Shown in pieces: positions 14,809 through 22,248 of a stretch of 64,000 nt of DNA (position 1 is its first letter; each line of letters starts with the position of its first letter). Position numbers and translations under genes: made by a program. Below the pieces are notes generated by a model. The model searched no databases and had not been told where the DNA came from. It saw only the letters and a list, made by a program, of their open reading frames with translations. Origin of the DNA: Dyadobacter crusticola DSM 16708 (GTDB lineage: Bacteria; Bacteroidota; Bacteroidia; Cytophagales; Spirosomataceae); NCBI RefSeq assembly GCF_000701505.1, contig NZ_KL370786.1:202468-266467 (forward strand), read 5' to 3'.

Positions 14809-15916
14809 GCAATACGACTGCGCCATTATTGGCGGCGGGCTTTCGGGCCTGTGCCTTGCGATCCAACTGGCTGAGCAGGACCGGTCTGTTATTGTTTTTG
14901 AAAAAAGTCGCTACCCGTTCCATAAGGTTTGTGGCGAGTACATCTCCATGGAAAGCTACGGGTTCCTGCGCAAGCTGGGTTTCCCGTTTGAAAAGACTGA
15001 TATCCCGATGATCAGCAAACTCGGGATCAGCTCGGAAAGCGGGTTTATGCTGAATCACGATCTGAAATCCGGAGGTTTCGGGATCAGCCGCTTTACGCTG
15101 GATCACGAGCTGAGCCTTGTGGCAAGGCAGCTCGGCGTAGTAATCCAGGAAGAATGCCGGGTAAATGACGTAAAGCAAGCCGGGCAGGCGTTTTTCCTGC
15201 AAACTACACAAGGTACCTTCAAGGCAAAAGTAGTTTGCGGCAGTTATGGAAAATATGCGCCTCAGTACATCAATGAGCCGAAAAGCGGAAATGCCAACAA
15301 CTATATCGGAGTCAAGTACCACATCAAAACTGACTTCCCGGCCGACCGCATTGAGCTGCACAACTTCAAAGACGGTTACTGCGGAATCTCCAAGGTGGAA
15401 GGCGACAAATACTGTCTCTGCTACCTGACAACTTCCAAAAATCTGCACGCGAATGGGAAGGATATCAGACAAATGGAAGAAAATGTCCTTTTCAAAAATC
15501 CTTTTTTAAAAAGATATTTTCTCAACTCAGAGTTTCTGTACAAACAGCCGCTGGTAATCAGCAATGTCCATTTCAAGAAAAAGCAGACTGTTTCGAATGG
15601 GATTCTCCTGCTTGGCGATGCGGCGGGCACTATTACACCCCTTTGCGGCAATGGAATGAGCATGGGAATGCGGGCTTCTAAATTGCTGGCGGTCGAAATC
15701 TTCAAATATTTCCGCGAGCAGCAGTCACCCGAAGAGCTGGCCGCTAACTATCGGCGGGAATGGGACCGTGCATTCAAAAACCGCATTACAGCTGGCTATT
15801 ACCTGCAAAATCTTTTTGGCAGAAGCATTACAACTGACCTGGCATTGCGTTTTCTGAGCAATGCGCCCGCATTGACCGACAAGCTTATCGGTTTAACTCA
15901 CGGGCCAGCGTTTTAG
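14792..15916 (+). CDS. FAD-dependent oxidoreductase (geranylgeranyl reductase/hydroxylase type)
   Basis: The 374 residues begin with a dinucleotide fold (DCAIIGGGLSGLCLAIQLAEQ), followed by EKSRYPFHKVCGEYISMESYGFLRKLG and the late FAD motif LLLGDAAGTITPLCGNGMSMGMRASKL. The family includes phenol hydroxylases and geranylgeranyl reductases. In type III PKS operons the equivalent protein (SrsC type) hydroxylates resorcinols to quinones. It overlaps the methyltransferase by 17 bases. Its 3' end overlaps the convergent lycopene cyclase gene by 32 bases. Either ring oxidation or prenyl-chain reduction is possible. Confidence 0.82.
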   Translation: METQTKQYDCAIIGGGLSGLCLAIQLAEQDRSVIVFEKSRYPFHKVCGEYISMESYGFLRKLGFPFEKTDIPMISKLGISSESGFMLNHDLKSGGFGISRFTLDHELSLVARQLGVVIQEECRVNDVKQAGQAFFLQTTQGTFKAKVVCGSYGKYAPQYINEPKSGNANNYIGVKYHIKTDFPADRIELHNFKDGYCGISKVEGDKYCLCYLTTSKNLHANGKDIRQMEENVLFKNPFLKRYFLNSEFLYKQPLVISNVHFKKKQTVSNGILLLGDAAGTITPLCGNGMSMGMRASKLLAVEIFKYFREQQSPEELAANYRREWDRAFKNRITAGYYLQNLFGRSITTDLALRFLSNAPALTDKLIGLTHGPAF

Positions 15917-16613
15917 AGGGTGCCGCCGAAAGCTTTCTTTCCAGTAATTTTTCAAATACAAAAACATTCAGGATCAGCATCAACATGCCGTAAAAAAGAT
16001 CCTCAGCAGGTATGGTAAGGAATCGCGCGCCGATGTTCTCCGCGTCGTTGTACCATACAACAGGTTCGGTCAGTCCGGTACCTGTCAATATCCCGTTCAC
16101 GATCACGAACGGGATGATCAGAAACATGTGCGAGTAATAGAACATACTCAGCCAGCGCGGCTTTTCTAAAAACGCCAGGAACAGCAGGAATGCAGCCAGC
16201 AGGATGGAAGTTGAAAAGGTGTAGGCGCGATCATGGAACAAAACAGCTGAGACCAATGCCAGGCTGATGAAAAACAATGTAATAAACCTCTCTGCCGGAA
16301 CCTTGAAGCTTTCTCTGTGAAATTTCCTGAAAGAGTAATAGGAAAAAACACAGGCATACGGAATGCAGATAAAGAAGAGGATTTCTTCAATGGGAAGACC
16401 AACCAGGTAAATGCCTGTCAGGTATTTCGGTGTAAACCCCCAGACACCGGCCTGCGTAAAGAAGCTGTCCCAGATAACGAACGGGACAGCGCACATCAAA
16501 AGGGACGGCCAAAGGATATTCCAATGTTTGTGTAAGCCTATTTTGGGATGAAAAGAAGCCAGCAGCGGCACCGAAATGGAGGCGAGGTCGACCACCAGGT
16601 ACAGGTAATTCAT
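15885..16613 (-). CDS. crtYcd: Lycopene beta-cyclase, fused CrtYc-CrtYd type
   Basis: The start at 16613 (MNYLYLVVDLASI) overlaps the crtZ TGA as ATGA; an upstream in-frame start would lie inside crtZ. The 242-residue membrane protein carries two copies of the heterodimeric lycopene cyclase domain, each with its conserved acidic motif: PIEE at 74-77 and PAED at 202-205. It closes the beta-ionone rings of lycopene to give beta-carotene. It is the last gene of the carotenoid operon. Confidence 0.87.
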   Translation of the reverse strand: MNYLYLVVDLASISVPLLASFHPKIGLHKHWNILWPSLLMCAVPFVIWDSFFTQAGVWGFTPKYLTGIYLVGLPIEEILFFICIPYACVFSYYSFRKFHRESFKVPAERFITLFFISLALVSAVLFHDRAYTFSTSILLAAFLLFLAFLEKPRWLSMFYYSHMFLIIPFVIVNGILTGTGLTEPVVWYNDAENIGARFLTIPAEDLFYGMLMLILNVFVFEKLLERKLSAAPSKTLARELNR

Positions 16614-17083
16614 TTGGCAAGTGTTTTTTTGGCTTCGCGGAAATATTTGAGAGGTACCCACAGCATTCCAAAGCACTCACCTTCATGTTTGCCCAAATGC
16701 TTGTGATGCATCTTGTGGGCTCGCCTGATCGCCCGGAGATAAACCGAATCGGTATTCCGGAAAACTTTAAAGCGCTGGTGGATAAATACATCATGCACCA
16801 GAAAGTAGGTAAATCCGTACAACGTAATACCCAGTCCTATCCAGAAAAGGTAATTGAAACCCTGGTTCAGGCCAATTGCGAGACAGGTAATGCCCGGCGT
16901 AGCGAAAATCACAAAGAAGTAATCATTCTTTTCAAAGAAATCACCGTCGTCGCGCTGGTGATGATCGTGGTGCAGGAACCATAGGAATCCATGCATTAAG
17001 TACTTGTGCGCCAGCCAAGCGACACATTCCATGCCTATAAAAGCGGCGGCTACTATCAGCGAATTTGAGATCCAGATTGGCAT
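16610..17083 (-). CDS. crtZ: Beta-carotene 3-hydroxylase
   Basis: This 157-residue membrane di-iron enzyme of the fatty-acid-hydroxylase superfamily has the His clusters HKYLMH, HHDHHQ, HDVFIH and HKMHHKH at the expected spacing. It converts beta-carotene to zeaxanthin via cryptoxanthin. It is co-transcribed between idi and crtYcd, so zeaxanthin is the expected carotenoid unless further genes act elsewhere. Confidence 0.93.
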   Translation of the reverse strand: MPIWISNSLIVAAAFIGMECVAWLAHKYLMHGFLWFLHHDHHQRDDGDFFEKNDYFFVIFATPGITCLAIGLNQGFNYLFWIGLGITLYGFTYFLVHDVFIHQRFKVFRNTDSVYLRAIRRAHKMHHKHLGKHEGECFGMLWVPLKYFREAKKTLAK

Positions 17084-17113
17084 ATTTGTGTTGAGCTACC
17101 CGGGTCTGCCGGA

Positions 17114-17635
17114 TTAGATTTTAAGTTTGATTTGTTCAACAACCGGAACGAGGCAGATCTTGAACCATTCGGTATAATTATCCGGATTTTGCGCCAGATC
17201 TGCTTGCAGTTCGCTCATTGCAATGTATTTGTATTCACTTACCTCATTGGTATTAATCAGGGGTTCTTCATCGGATACACCCCAGAAAACATGGTCCAGC
17301 TCGTTTTCAGTCAGTCCGTTTTCCAGCTGAACGCGGTATTGAAAAGTATAGAGAAAATTAAGATCGGCTGAAATGCCCATTTCCTCCCGCAATCGGCGGG
17401 AAGCAGCCCGGTTTGCAGATTCTTCCGGAAATGGGTGACTGCAGCAGGTATTTGACCACAATCCTTCCGAATGGTATTTGCCGAATGCGCGCCGCTGCAG
17501 CAACATTTCGCCTTTTGTATTAAATATAAAAACCGAAAAAGCGCGGTGCAGCATTCCTTTCTGGTGAGCTTCCAGCTTCGGCATCAGGCCAATTTCAACA
17601 TCTTCTTCGTTGACCAGTATTACTTGATCTTCCAT
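17114..17635 (-). CDS. idi: Isopentenyl-diphosphate delta-isomerase, type I
   Basis: The 173-residue Nudix-fold enzyme interconverts IPP and DMAPP. The catalytic Cys lies in SNTCCSHP, the Nudix-like segment reads SANRAASRRLREEMGI, and the catalytic Glu in ENELDHVFWG. Its place inside the carotenoid operon (51 bases after crtB, 30 before crtZ) suggests it boosts precursor supply for pigments and perhaps for the neighbouring UbiA enzyme. Confidence 0.94.
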   Translation of the reverse strand: MEDQVILVNEEDVEIGLMPKLEAHQKGMLHRAFSVFIFNTKGEMLLQRRAFGKYHSEGLWSNTCCSHPFPEESANRAASRRLREEMGISADLNFLYTFQYRVQLENGLTENELDHVFWGVSDEEPLINTNEVSEYKYIAMSELQADLAQNPDNYTEWFKICLVPVVEQIKLKI

Positions 17636-17686
17636 ATTAAGTGGGTTATCAGGGTTTAGCGCAGTTTGTATGCTAAGGTTACAACG

Positions 17687-18523
17687 TCATAACAGGTCAA
17701 ACTGGTGCCTTACCAGGGATCGAAACATCAATCCAAGTTTATCATAATCGGGAATCCGAATCCTGGCATTCATCACCTTTTCCGGCGGTGTAGCCTTGAT
17801 CCGTAAAAACAGTTTTTTGTAATAATAGTAAGCCAGATACACCCCGCGGCGCGCTCCTCCCGGCAACCTTTTAATGCCGATCAGCGCCTCATCGAAATCC
17901 TGCTGTATTTCCTGCTGGATAATTTCTTTGTCCACGTGCGAAAAGTGATCAAAGTTAACTCCCGGGAAATAGGTGCGCCCCAAATCCTGGTAGTCCGCTT
18001 TCAGGTCCCGCAAAAAGTTAACCTTCTGAAAAGCAGCGCCGAGCTTCATTGCATAAGGTTTAAGCTCGTTGAAACTTTCTTTGTTCCCTTCTGTGAAAAC
18101 GCGCAGGCACATCAGTCCGACCACCTCTGCCGAGCCGAGTACGTATTCATGAAATGTATCGCGCGTGTGATCTTTCTTTTGAAGGTCCATTTCCATGCTT
18201 TTAAGAAAAGTATCGATCAGCTCCCATTCGATCTGATAATTGTTGACTACATGCTGAAAGCTGTTCAGAATGGGGTTTATGCTGATTTTCTTTTCAATCG
18301 CATCCACAGTGGCCTTCCTGATTTCTGCCATCATGGCTTCCTTATCGTAGTCGTGGAAGCTGTCAACAATCTCGTCTGCGAGCCTTACAAAGCCGTAGAT
18401 AGCGTAAATAGGAGCGCGGAGTGCGGGTTTGAGAAAATAGATTCCCAGTGAAAAGGAAGTACTGTATAGTTGGGTCGTCTTTTTGCTGCACGATGCCGAT
18501 AGGTTGTCATAGAGCATTTTCAT
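17687..18523 (-). CDS. crtB: Phytoene synthase
   Basis: The 278 residues of this squalene/phytoene synthase fold show both Asp-rich motifs: D50-E-I-V-D54 (LADEIVDSFHD) and D173-L-K-A-D177 (FLRDLKADYQDLGRTYFP). It condenses two GGPP to phytoene. It starts 9 bases after the crtI stop. The GGPP synthase gene itself (crtE) is not in the window. Confidence 0.94.
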   Translation of the reverse strand: MKMLYDNLSASCSKKTTQLYSTSFSLGIYFLKPALRAPIYAIYGFVRLADEIVDSFHDYDKEAMMAEIRKATVDAIEKKISINPILNSFQHVVNNYQIEWELIDTFLKSMEMDLQKKDHTRDTFHEYVLGSAEVVGLMCLRVFTEGNKESFNELKPYAMKLGAAFQKVNFLRDLKADYQDLGRTYFPGVNFDHFSHVDKEIIQQEIQQDFDEALIGIKRLPGGARRGVYLAYYYYKKLFLRIKATPPEKVMNARIRIPDYDKLGLMFRSLVRHQFDLL

Positions 18524-18531
18524 GGTGCGAT

Positions 18532-20034
18532 TCAGTTAAGGGATTTGAGTAGTTCAGCAGCGGCAATCTGGCCGGAAATGATCGAAGGAGGTACTCCCGG
18601 CCCGGGAACAGTAAGCTGGCCTGCATAATAGAGGTTTGTTACTTTCGTACTTCTCATTTTTGGTTTGAAAATGGCGGTTTGCATCAGGGTATTGGCGAGT
18701 CCGTATGCATTGCCTTTGTAGGCGTTGTAGTCGCTTTTAAAGTCGGAGACAGAATAGCTTTTTTTAACAATAATATGGTCCCTGATCGCAACGCCGGCAA
18801 ACTTTTCAAGCCTGTCCATTAGCAAGTTAAAATAACTTTCCCTCACTTCCTCGGGATCTGTCAGCCCAGTTGCAATAGGCATTAAAACGAATATGTTCTC
18901 TTTTCCTTCGGGTGCCACAGTAGGGTCTGTTCGGGAGGGGCAACAAACGTAGAACAGCGGATTCGAAGGCCACTTTTTGTCTGCATATATCTCAACAGCG
19001 TGTTGCTCGAAATCTTCATCGAAAAACAGGTTATGGTGTCTCAAACGGCCAATTTTCCGGTCTACGCCGAGATAGAACAGCAGGCAGGAGGGAGCGAATG
19101 TGCGGCTTTCCCAGTAGGAATCGGAGTACATTCTGTGCTGTGGCGCCAGCAGGGTCGACTCGATGTGCTGATAATCGGCGCTTCCTATTACACCGTCCAC
19201 ATTCCTGATAATTCCATTGGAACGGATCTGGCGAATGCGGTCGTCGGATATTTCCAGCTTTTCCACTGTTTGGCCCGTGCGAAATGAAACGCCGACACTT
19301 TCCGCCACTTTTCCAAAAGCCTCGGCCACCTTCGCAAAGCCGCCGATCGGATAGTATGTACCCTGTTTAAGACCTGAGAAATTCATCAGACTGTACAATG
19401 CAGGCGTATCCTTAGGCATTGCACCCAAAAACAAAACAGGGAACTCGATCAGCGCGAGCAATCTTGGGTCGCGGAAATACTGTCTTGCATGATCTGAGAA
19501 AGACTTGAACAGCTGGATCTTCAATGCTTTTTTCAGTAGCGAAAAGCTGAAAAACTCGGTAACTGAATGGCCGGGTTTGTAAACCATATCAAGCATTCCG
19601 ACCTGGTACTTGAATTCCCCCTCGGCTATGAACTTTCGCAGTTTGGTAGCACTGCCGGTTTCTATGCTTTCGAAGAGCTCGCATATCTCATCGAAGTTTT
19701 CAGGAATATCCAAAACCTCACCCCCTCCGAAAATAACTGCAAACCCGGGATCAAGCTTTTTGAGCTCGTAAAAGTCCGCGGCTGATTTGCCGAATTGTTC
19801 GAAAAAACGCTCGTACACATCGGGCATCCAGTACCAGCTCGGGCCCATATCAAACACAAAGCCTTCTTCGGTGAAGCTGCGGGCGCGCCCGCCGATCGTT
19901 TCATTTTTTTCAAACACAGTCACTTTTGCGCCGTCTTTGGCCAAAACAGCCGCAGCGGCGAGGCCTGAGAAGCCCGAGCCGATCACCGCGATCTCGTGTG
20001 CGTGTCCATTCTTTTTAGGATCTGTGTTTTGCAT
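18532..20034 (-). CDS. crtI: Phytoene desaturase
   Basis: The 500-residue flavoprotein begins with AVIGSGFSGLAAAAVLAKDG and VTVFEKNETIGGRARSF, and ends with the CrtI signature GLANTLMQTAIFKPKMRS ... YYAGQLTVPGPGVPPSIISGQIAAAEL. It performs the four desaturations from phytoene to lycopene. Its start overlaps the 3' end of the CarH-like regulator gene by 20 bases, tying synthesis to that regulator. Confidence 0.95.
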   Translation of the reverse strand: MQNTDPKKNGHAHEIAVIGSGFSGLAAAAVLAKDGAKVTVFEKNETIGGRARSFTEEGFVFDMGPSWYWMPDVYERFFEQFGKSAADFYELKKLDPGFAVIFGGGEVLDIPENFDEICELFESIETGSATKLRKFIAEGEFKYQVGMLDMVYKPGHSVTEFFSFSLLKKALKIQLFKSFSDHARQYFRDPRLLALIEFPVLFLGAMPKDTPALYSLMNFSGLKQGTYYPIGGFAKVAEAFGKVAESVGVSFRTGQTVEKLEISDDRIRQIRSNGIIRNVDGVIGSADYQHIESTLLAPQHRMYSDSYWESRTFAPSCLLFYLGVDRKIGRLRHHNLFFDEDFEQHAVEIYADKKWPSNPLFYVCCPSRTDPTVAPEGKENIFVLMPIATGLTDPEEVRESYFNLLMDRLEKFAGVAIRDHIIVKKSYSVSDFKSDYNAYKGNAYGLANTLMQTAIFKPKMRSTKVTNLYYAGQLTVPGPGVPPSIISGQIAAAELLKSLN

Positions 20035-20920
20035 CGTTGTTTATTATGTCAATCAATTTATCGATAGAGGCGATCTGTGTCACCGGGTATTTTGAAATGG
20101 CGTTCTGGATCCCCGGACTTCCGCCCGAAATGCAGATCCTGCAGGATTTGAAGTCGGAAGTAAGCTTTTCCACCAAGCCGGGAAGCTTTTCCTGGAATTG
20201 GTTATTAACTACAAATGAATAAATGTGTGTAGGCTGGCATTGTTGCACCACCTTGCTGAGGTCGTTGTAGGGTACCCGCGCACCCAGATATACTACGTTC
20301 TGGCCCGATTCCCGGATCAAATAATGGGCAAAAAGTAAACCTATCTCGTGATCTTCCTCCTCATTCAGAAACAGCAGCCATTTTTGGGCGGACTGTGCTG
20401 GTAGTGGCAGGGCGTTGATGGCGGCAAAAAGCTTCTGCCGGATCAGGTTTGACAAAAAGTGCTCCTGCGAGGGCAGCATATCATCTTTAATCCACATTAG
20501 CCCGGTGCGGACCAACAGCGGATATATCACCTTTTCGTATGTTTTTCGCATTCCCAGACTTTTCAGGGCCTGGTTAAAGGTTTCCTCAAAAAGGGCACCA
20601 TCGAATGTCGATGCAGCAACGAGTGCCTGGTTTACGATCGCCTCAATCTGGGCATCTGCATGGGCAGAATCTGAAATGATCCGTTCAATTTCTTCGGCGA
20701 TTTGCGTCTTGCTGAGCTGACTGATTTTGGAAATCTTCATTCCCTGGCCCAGCAGCGTGCACACGTTCAAAAGCTTTTTAAGCTGATCGTCATCGTAATA
20801 CCTGATATTGGACTCGGTCCTTTCCGGCGAAAATAAGCCGTACCGCTGCTCCCATATCCGTATTGTGTGCGCTTTCATGCTGCTAATGCGTTCGAGGTCC
20901 TTGATAGAATACGATGACAT
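20015..20920 (-). CDS. CarH/LitR-like B12-dependent MerR regulator
   Basis: The 301 residues comprise a MerR winged helix (YSIKDLERISSMKAHTIRIWEQRYGLFSPERTES), a B12-binding cap region and a C-terminal cobalamin-binding Rossmann domain. The two signatures of cobalamin photoreceptors are intact: W143-x9-E153-H154 (MWIKDDMLPSQEH) and E189-x-H191-x-x-G194. By family knowledge such proteins bind adenosylcobalamin as a dark-state tetramer that represses crt genes, and light releases them. It is the first gene of the carotenoid operon and has a perfect palindrome covering the -7 box upstream. Confidence 0.9.
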   Translation of the reverse strand: MSSYSIKDLERISSMKAHTIRIWEQRYGLFSPERTESNIRYYDDDQLKKLLNVCTLLGQGMKISKISQLSKTQIAEEIERIISDSAHADAQIEAIVNQALVAASTFDGALFEETFNQALKSLGMRKTYEKVIYPLLVRTGLMWIKDDMLPSQEHFLSNLIRQKLFAAINALPLPAQSAQKWLLFLNEEEDHEIGLLFAHYLIRESGQNVVYLGARVPYNDLSKVVQQCQPTHIYSFVVNNQFQEKLPGLVEKLTSDFKSCRICISGGSPGIQNAISKYPVTQIASIDKLIDIINNDAKHRS

Positions 20921-20955
20921 TTTGTTTAACTTTTTTCAAAAATAGTTAAACAAAA
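20920..20955. promoter_or_regulatory. Palindromic operator over the -7 box of the carotenoid operon
   Basis: TTTTGTTTAAC (20920-20930) and GTTAAACAAAA (20945-20955) form a perfect 11-bp inverted repeat. Between them, on the minus strand, lies TATTTTTG (20944-20937), a perfect Bacteroidetes -7 element for carH-crt transcription. A MerR-type dimer or tetramer bound here would block RNA polymerase directly. Confidence 0.65.
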
Positions 20956-21000
20956 ACTTTTTCGTGATTTTTTCTAAAAAATAAGTGCCAGGATTTTATT

Positions 21001-21040
21001 GATATTAAAAATATCTTATATTTGATTTCTTAAATATCAA
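21001..21040 (+). promoter_or_regulatory. Promoter and repeated half-sites upstream of the XRE/S24 gene
   Basis: TATATTTG (21017-21024) matches the -7 consensus TAnnTTTG; the -33 box is weak (TTTT at 20994-20997). GATATT-AAA-AATATC (21001-21015) and AATATCAA (21033-21040) place matching half-sites on both sides of the -7 box, consistent with autoregulation by the HTH protein encoded downstream. Confidence 0.5.
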
Positions 21041-21045
21041 CACTT

Positions 21046-21864
21046 ATGAGAGCTCAGGAAATCTTTTGGTCGGCAAACATCAAGTTCTTACGTCTTCGTC
21101 AAAAACTCAGCCAGGAAGCGTTGGCTGAAAAGTTGGGTATCAGCAGAGTAAAATTGAATGCACACGAAAGTGGCAGAACTGCGAATCCCACCATCGATGA
21201 CCTGATCAATTTTTCAGAATTTTTTAGAATGAGCATTGACAGTATCCTGAAAATGGACCTGGCCAGGTTATCGGAAAAGAAGCTGAAAGATCTGGAAGAA
21301 GGAAGCGAGCTGTTTATGAAAGGCGACCAGATCCGGGTACTGGCTATTACAGTAGATAAGGAAGAGCAGGAGAATATCGAGTATGTTCCGGTTCACGCCA
21401 AGGCTGGATACCGTTCTGGTTACAGCGATCCCGAGTTCCTGGCGACCTTGCCAAGATTTAACCTCCCGACTGTTCCCAAGAATGGTACGTTCCGGATGTT
21501 TCCTACGGTTGGGGATTCCATGCTGCCTGTACCGGAAGGAGCGGATATTATCACCAAGTATGTGCAGGACTGGACCACCGTAAAGCCTGAAACACCCTGC
21601 ATTGTTATTTTAAGAGGTGACCAGGATTTTGTTTTCAAACAGGTTACTATCAATCCAGACGGTACTGTGCTGCTTCAATCTTTCAACAAACAATATTTCG
21701 CTTACACGGTACCGATTACCGATGTGATCGAACTTTGGGAATATTACAGCTTCCACAGCAAGGAACTGCCCGAACCGCAGTCGGATATGCAACAGCTCAT
21801 GCGGATGTTGCAGGAAATGCAGAACGAGATCAAGGAGATCAAAGGCAGGACGGCATACAAATAA
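21046..21864 (+). CDS. XRE-family regulator with a LexA-like S24 domain
   Basis: The 272 residues contain an N-terminal XRE HTH (RLRQKLSQEALAEKLGISRVKLNAHESG) and an S24-type C-terminal domain with S158 (TVGDSMLPVPEG) and K198 (FVFKQV), the Ser-Lys pair of LexA/CI proteins. An Ala120-Gly121 bond in HAKAGYRSGY sits where self-cleavage would occur. A short coiled coil ends the protein. By family analogy it may be inactivated by cleavage after DNA damage or another stress; no prophage is nearby, so it is probably a chromosomal regulator. It is divergent from carH, with 125 bases between the starts. Confidence 0.85.
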   Translation: MRAQEIFWSANIKFLRLRQKLSQEALAEKLGISRVKLNAHESGRTANPTIDDLINFSEFFRMSIDSILKMDLARLSEKKLKDLEEGSELFMKGDQIRVLAITVDKEEQENIEYVPVHAKAGYRSGYSDPEFLATLPRFNLPTVPKNGTFRMFPTVGDSMLPVPEGADIITKYVQDWTTVKPETPCIVILRGDQDFVFKQVTINPDGTVLLQSFNKQYFAYTVPITDVIELWEYYSFHSKELPEPQSDMQQLMRMLQEMQNEIKEIKGRTAYK

Positions 21865-22248
21865 TTGTATGAGAAAGCAGTTTCGGGGTGGTATATCTGT
21901 CTGGTGAATAGAAACGTTATCCCGGTATAGTTCAATTATCAAAAGGTAATTAAGAACGTGTTGTGAACGCATATCAGACGCTTTCAAGCTCATTTTAGAA
22001 CAAATACCATCTACATGAGTTAATTTTTGTAGAATAAATGCAAGTTTAGCTGAGAAATAAATATGAGCTGTTCGCAATTTAGTTTTGGATCTATATACGT
22101 ACTATATTGAGATAGTACAATTAATTGAATTTTGAGACCCCCGGAAATCGGAGAGTTACCCCAAAGTTCACTGCCGTGGTCACAAAAAGGATTACAGATC
22201 TTTAGAGGCGACATAATTTCGTCGAGTAATTAAAAAACTCGACTCAAC
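21865..22248. other. Intergenic region with a 5'-leader hairpin
   Basis: No gene is seen in about 380 bases. Near the end, GTCGAGT (22221-22227) pairs with ACTCGAC (22237-22243), a 7-bp hairpin in the leader ending 5 bases before the ATG at 22249, where it would sequester the ribosome landing site. Confidence 0.45.

Noticed and set aside
15885-20034. Expected GGPP synthase (crtE) in the carotenoid operon
   Set aside because: No polyprenyl synthase with DDxxD motifs is found here; it must be encoded outside the window.
21046-21864. Prophage repressor
   Set aside because: The LexA-like architecture fits a phage repressor, but no integrase, structural or lysis genes lie on either side.
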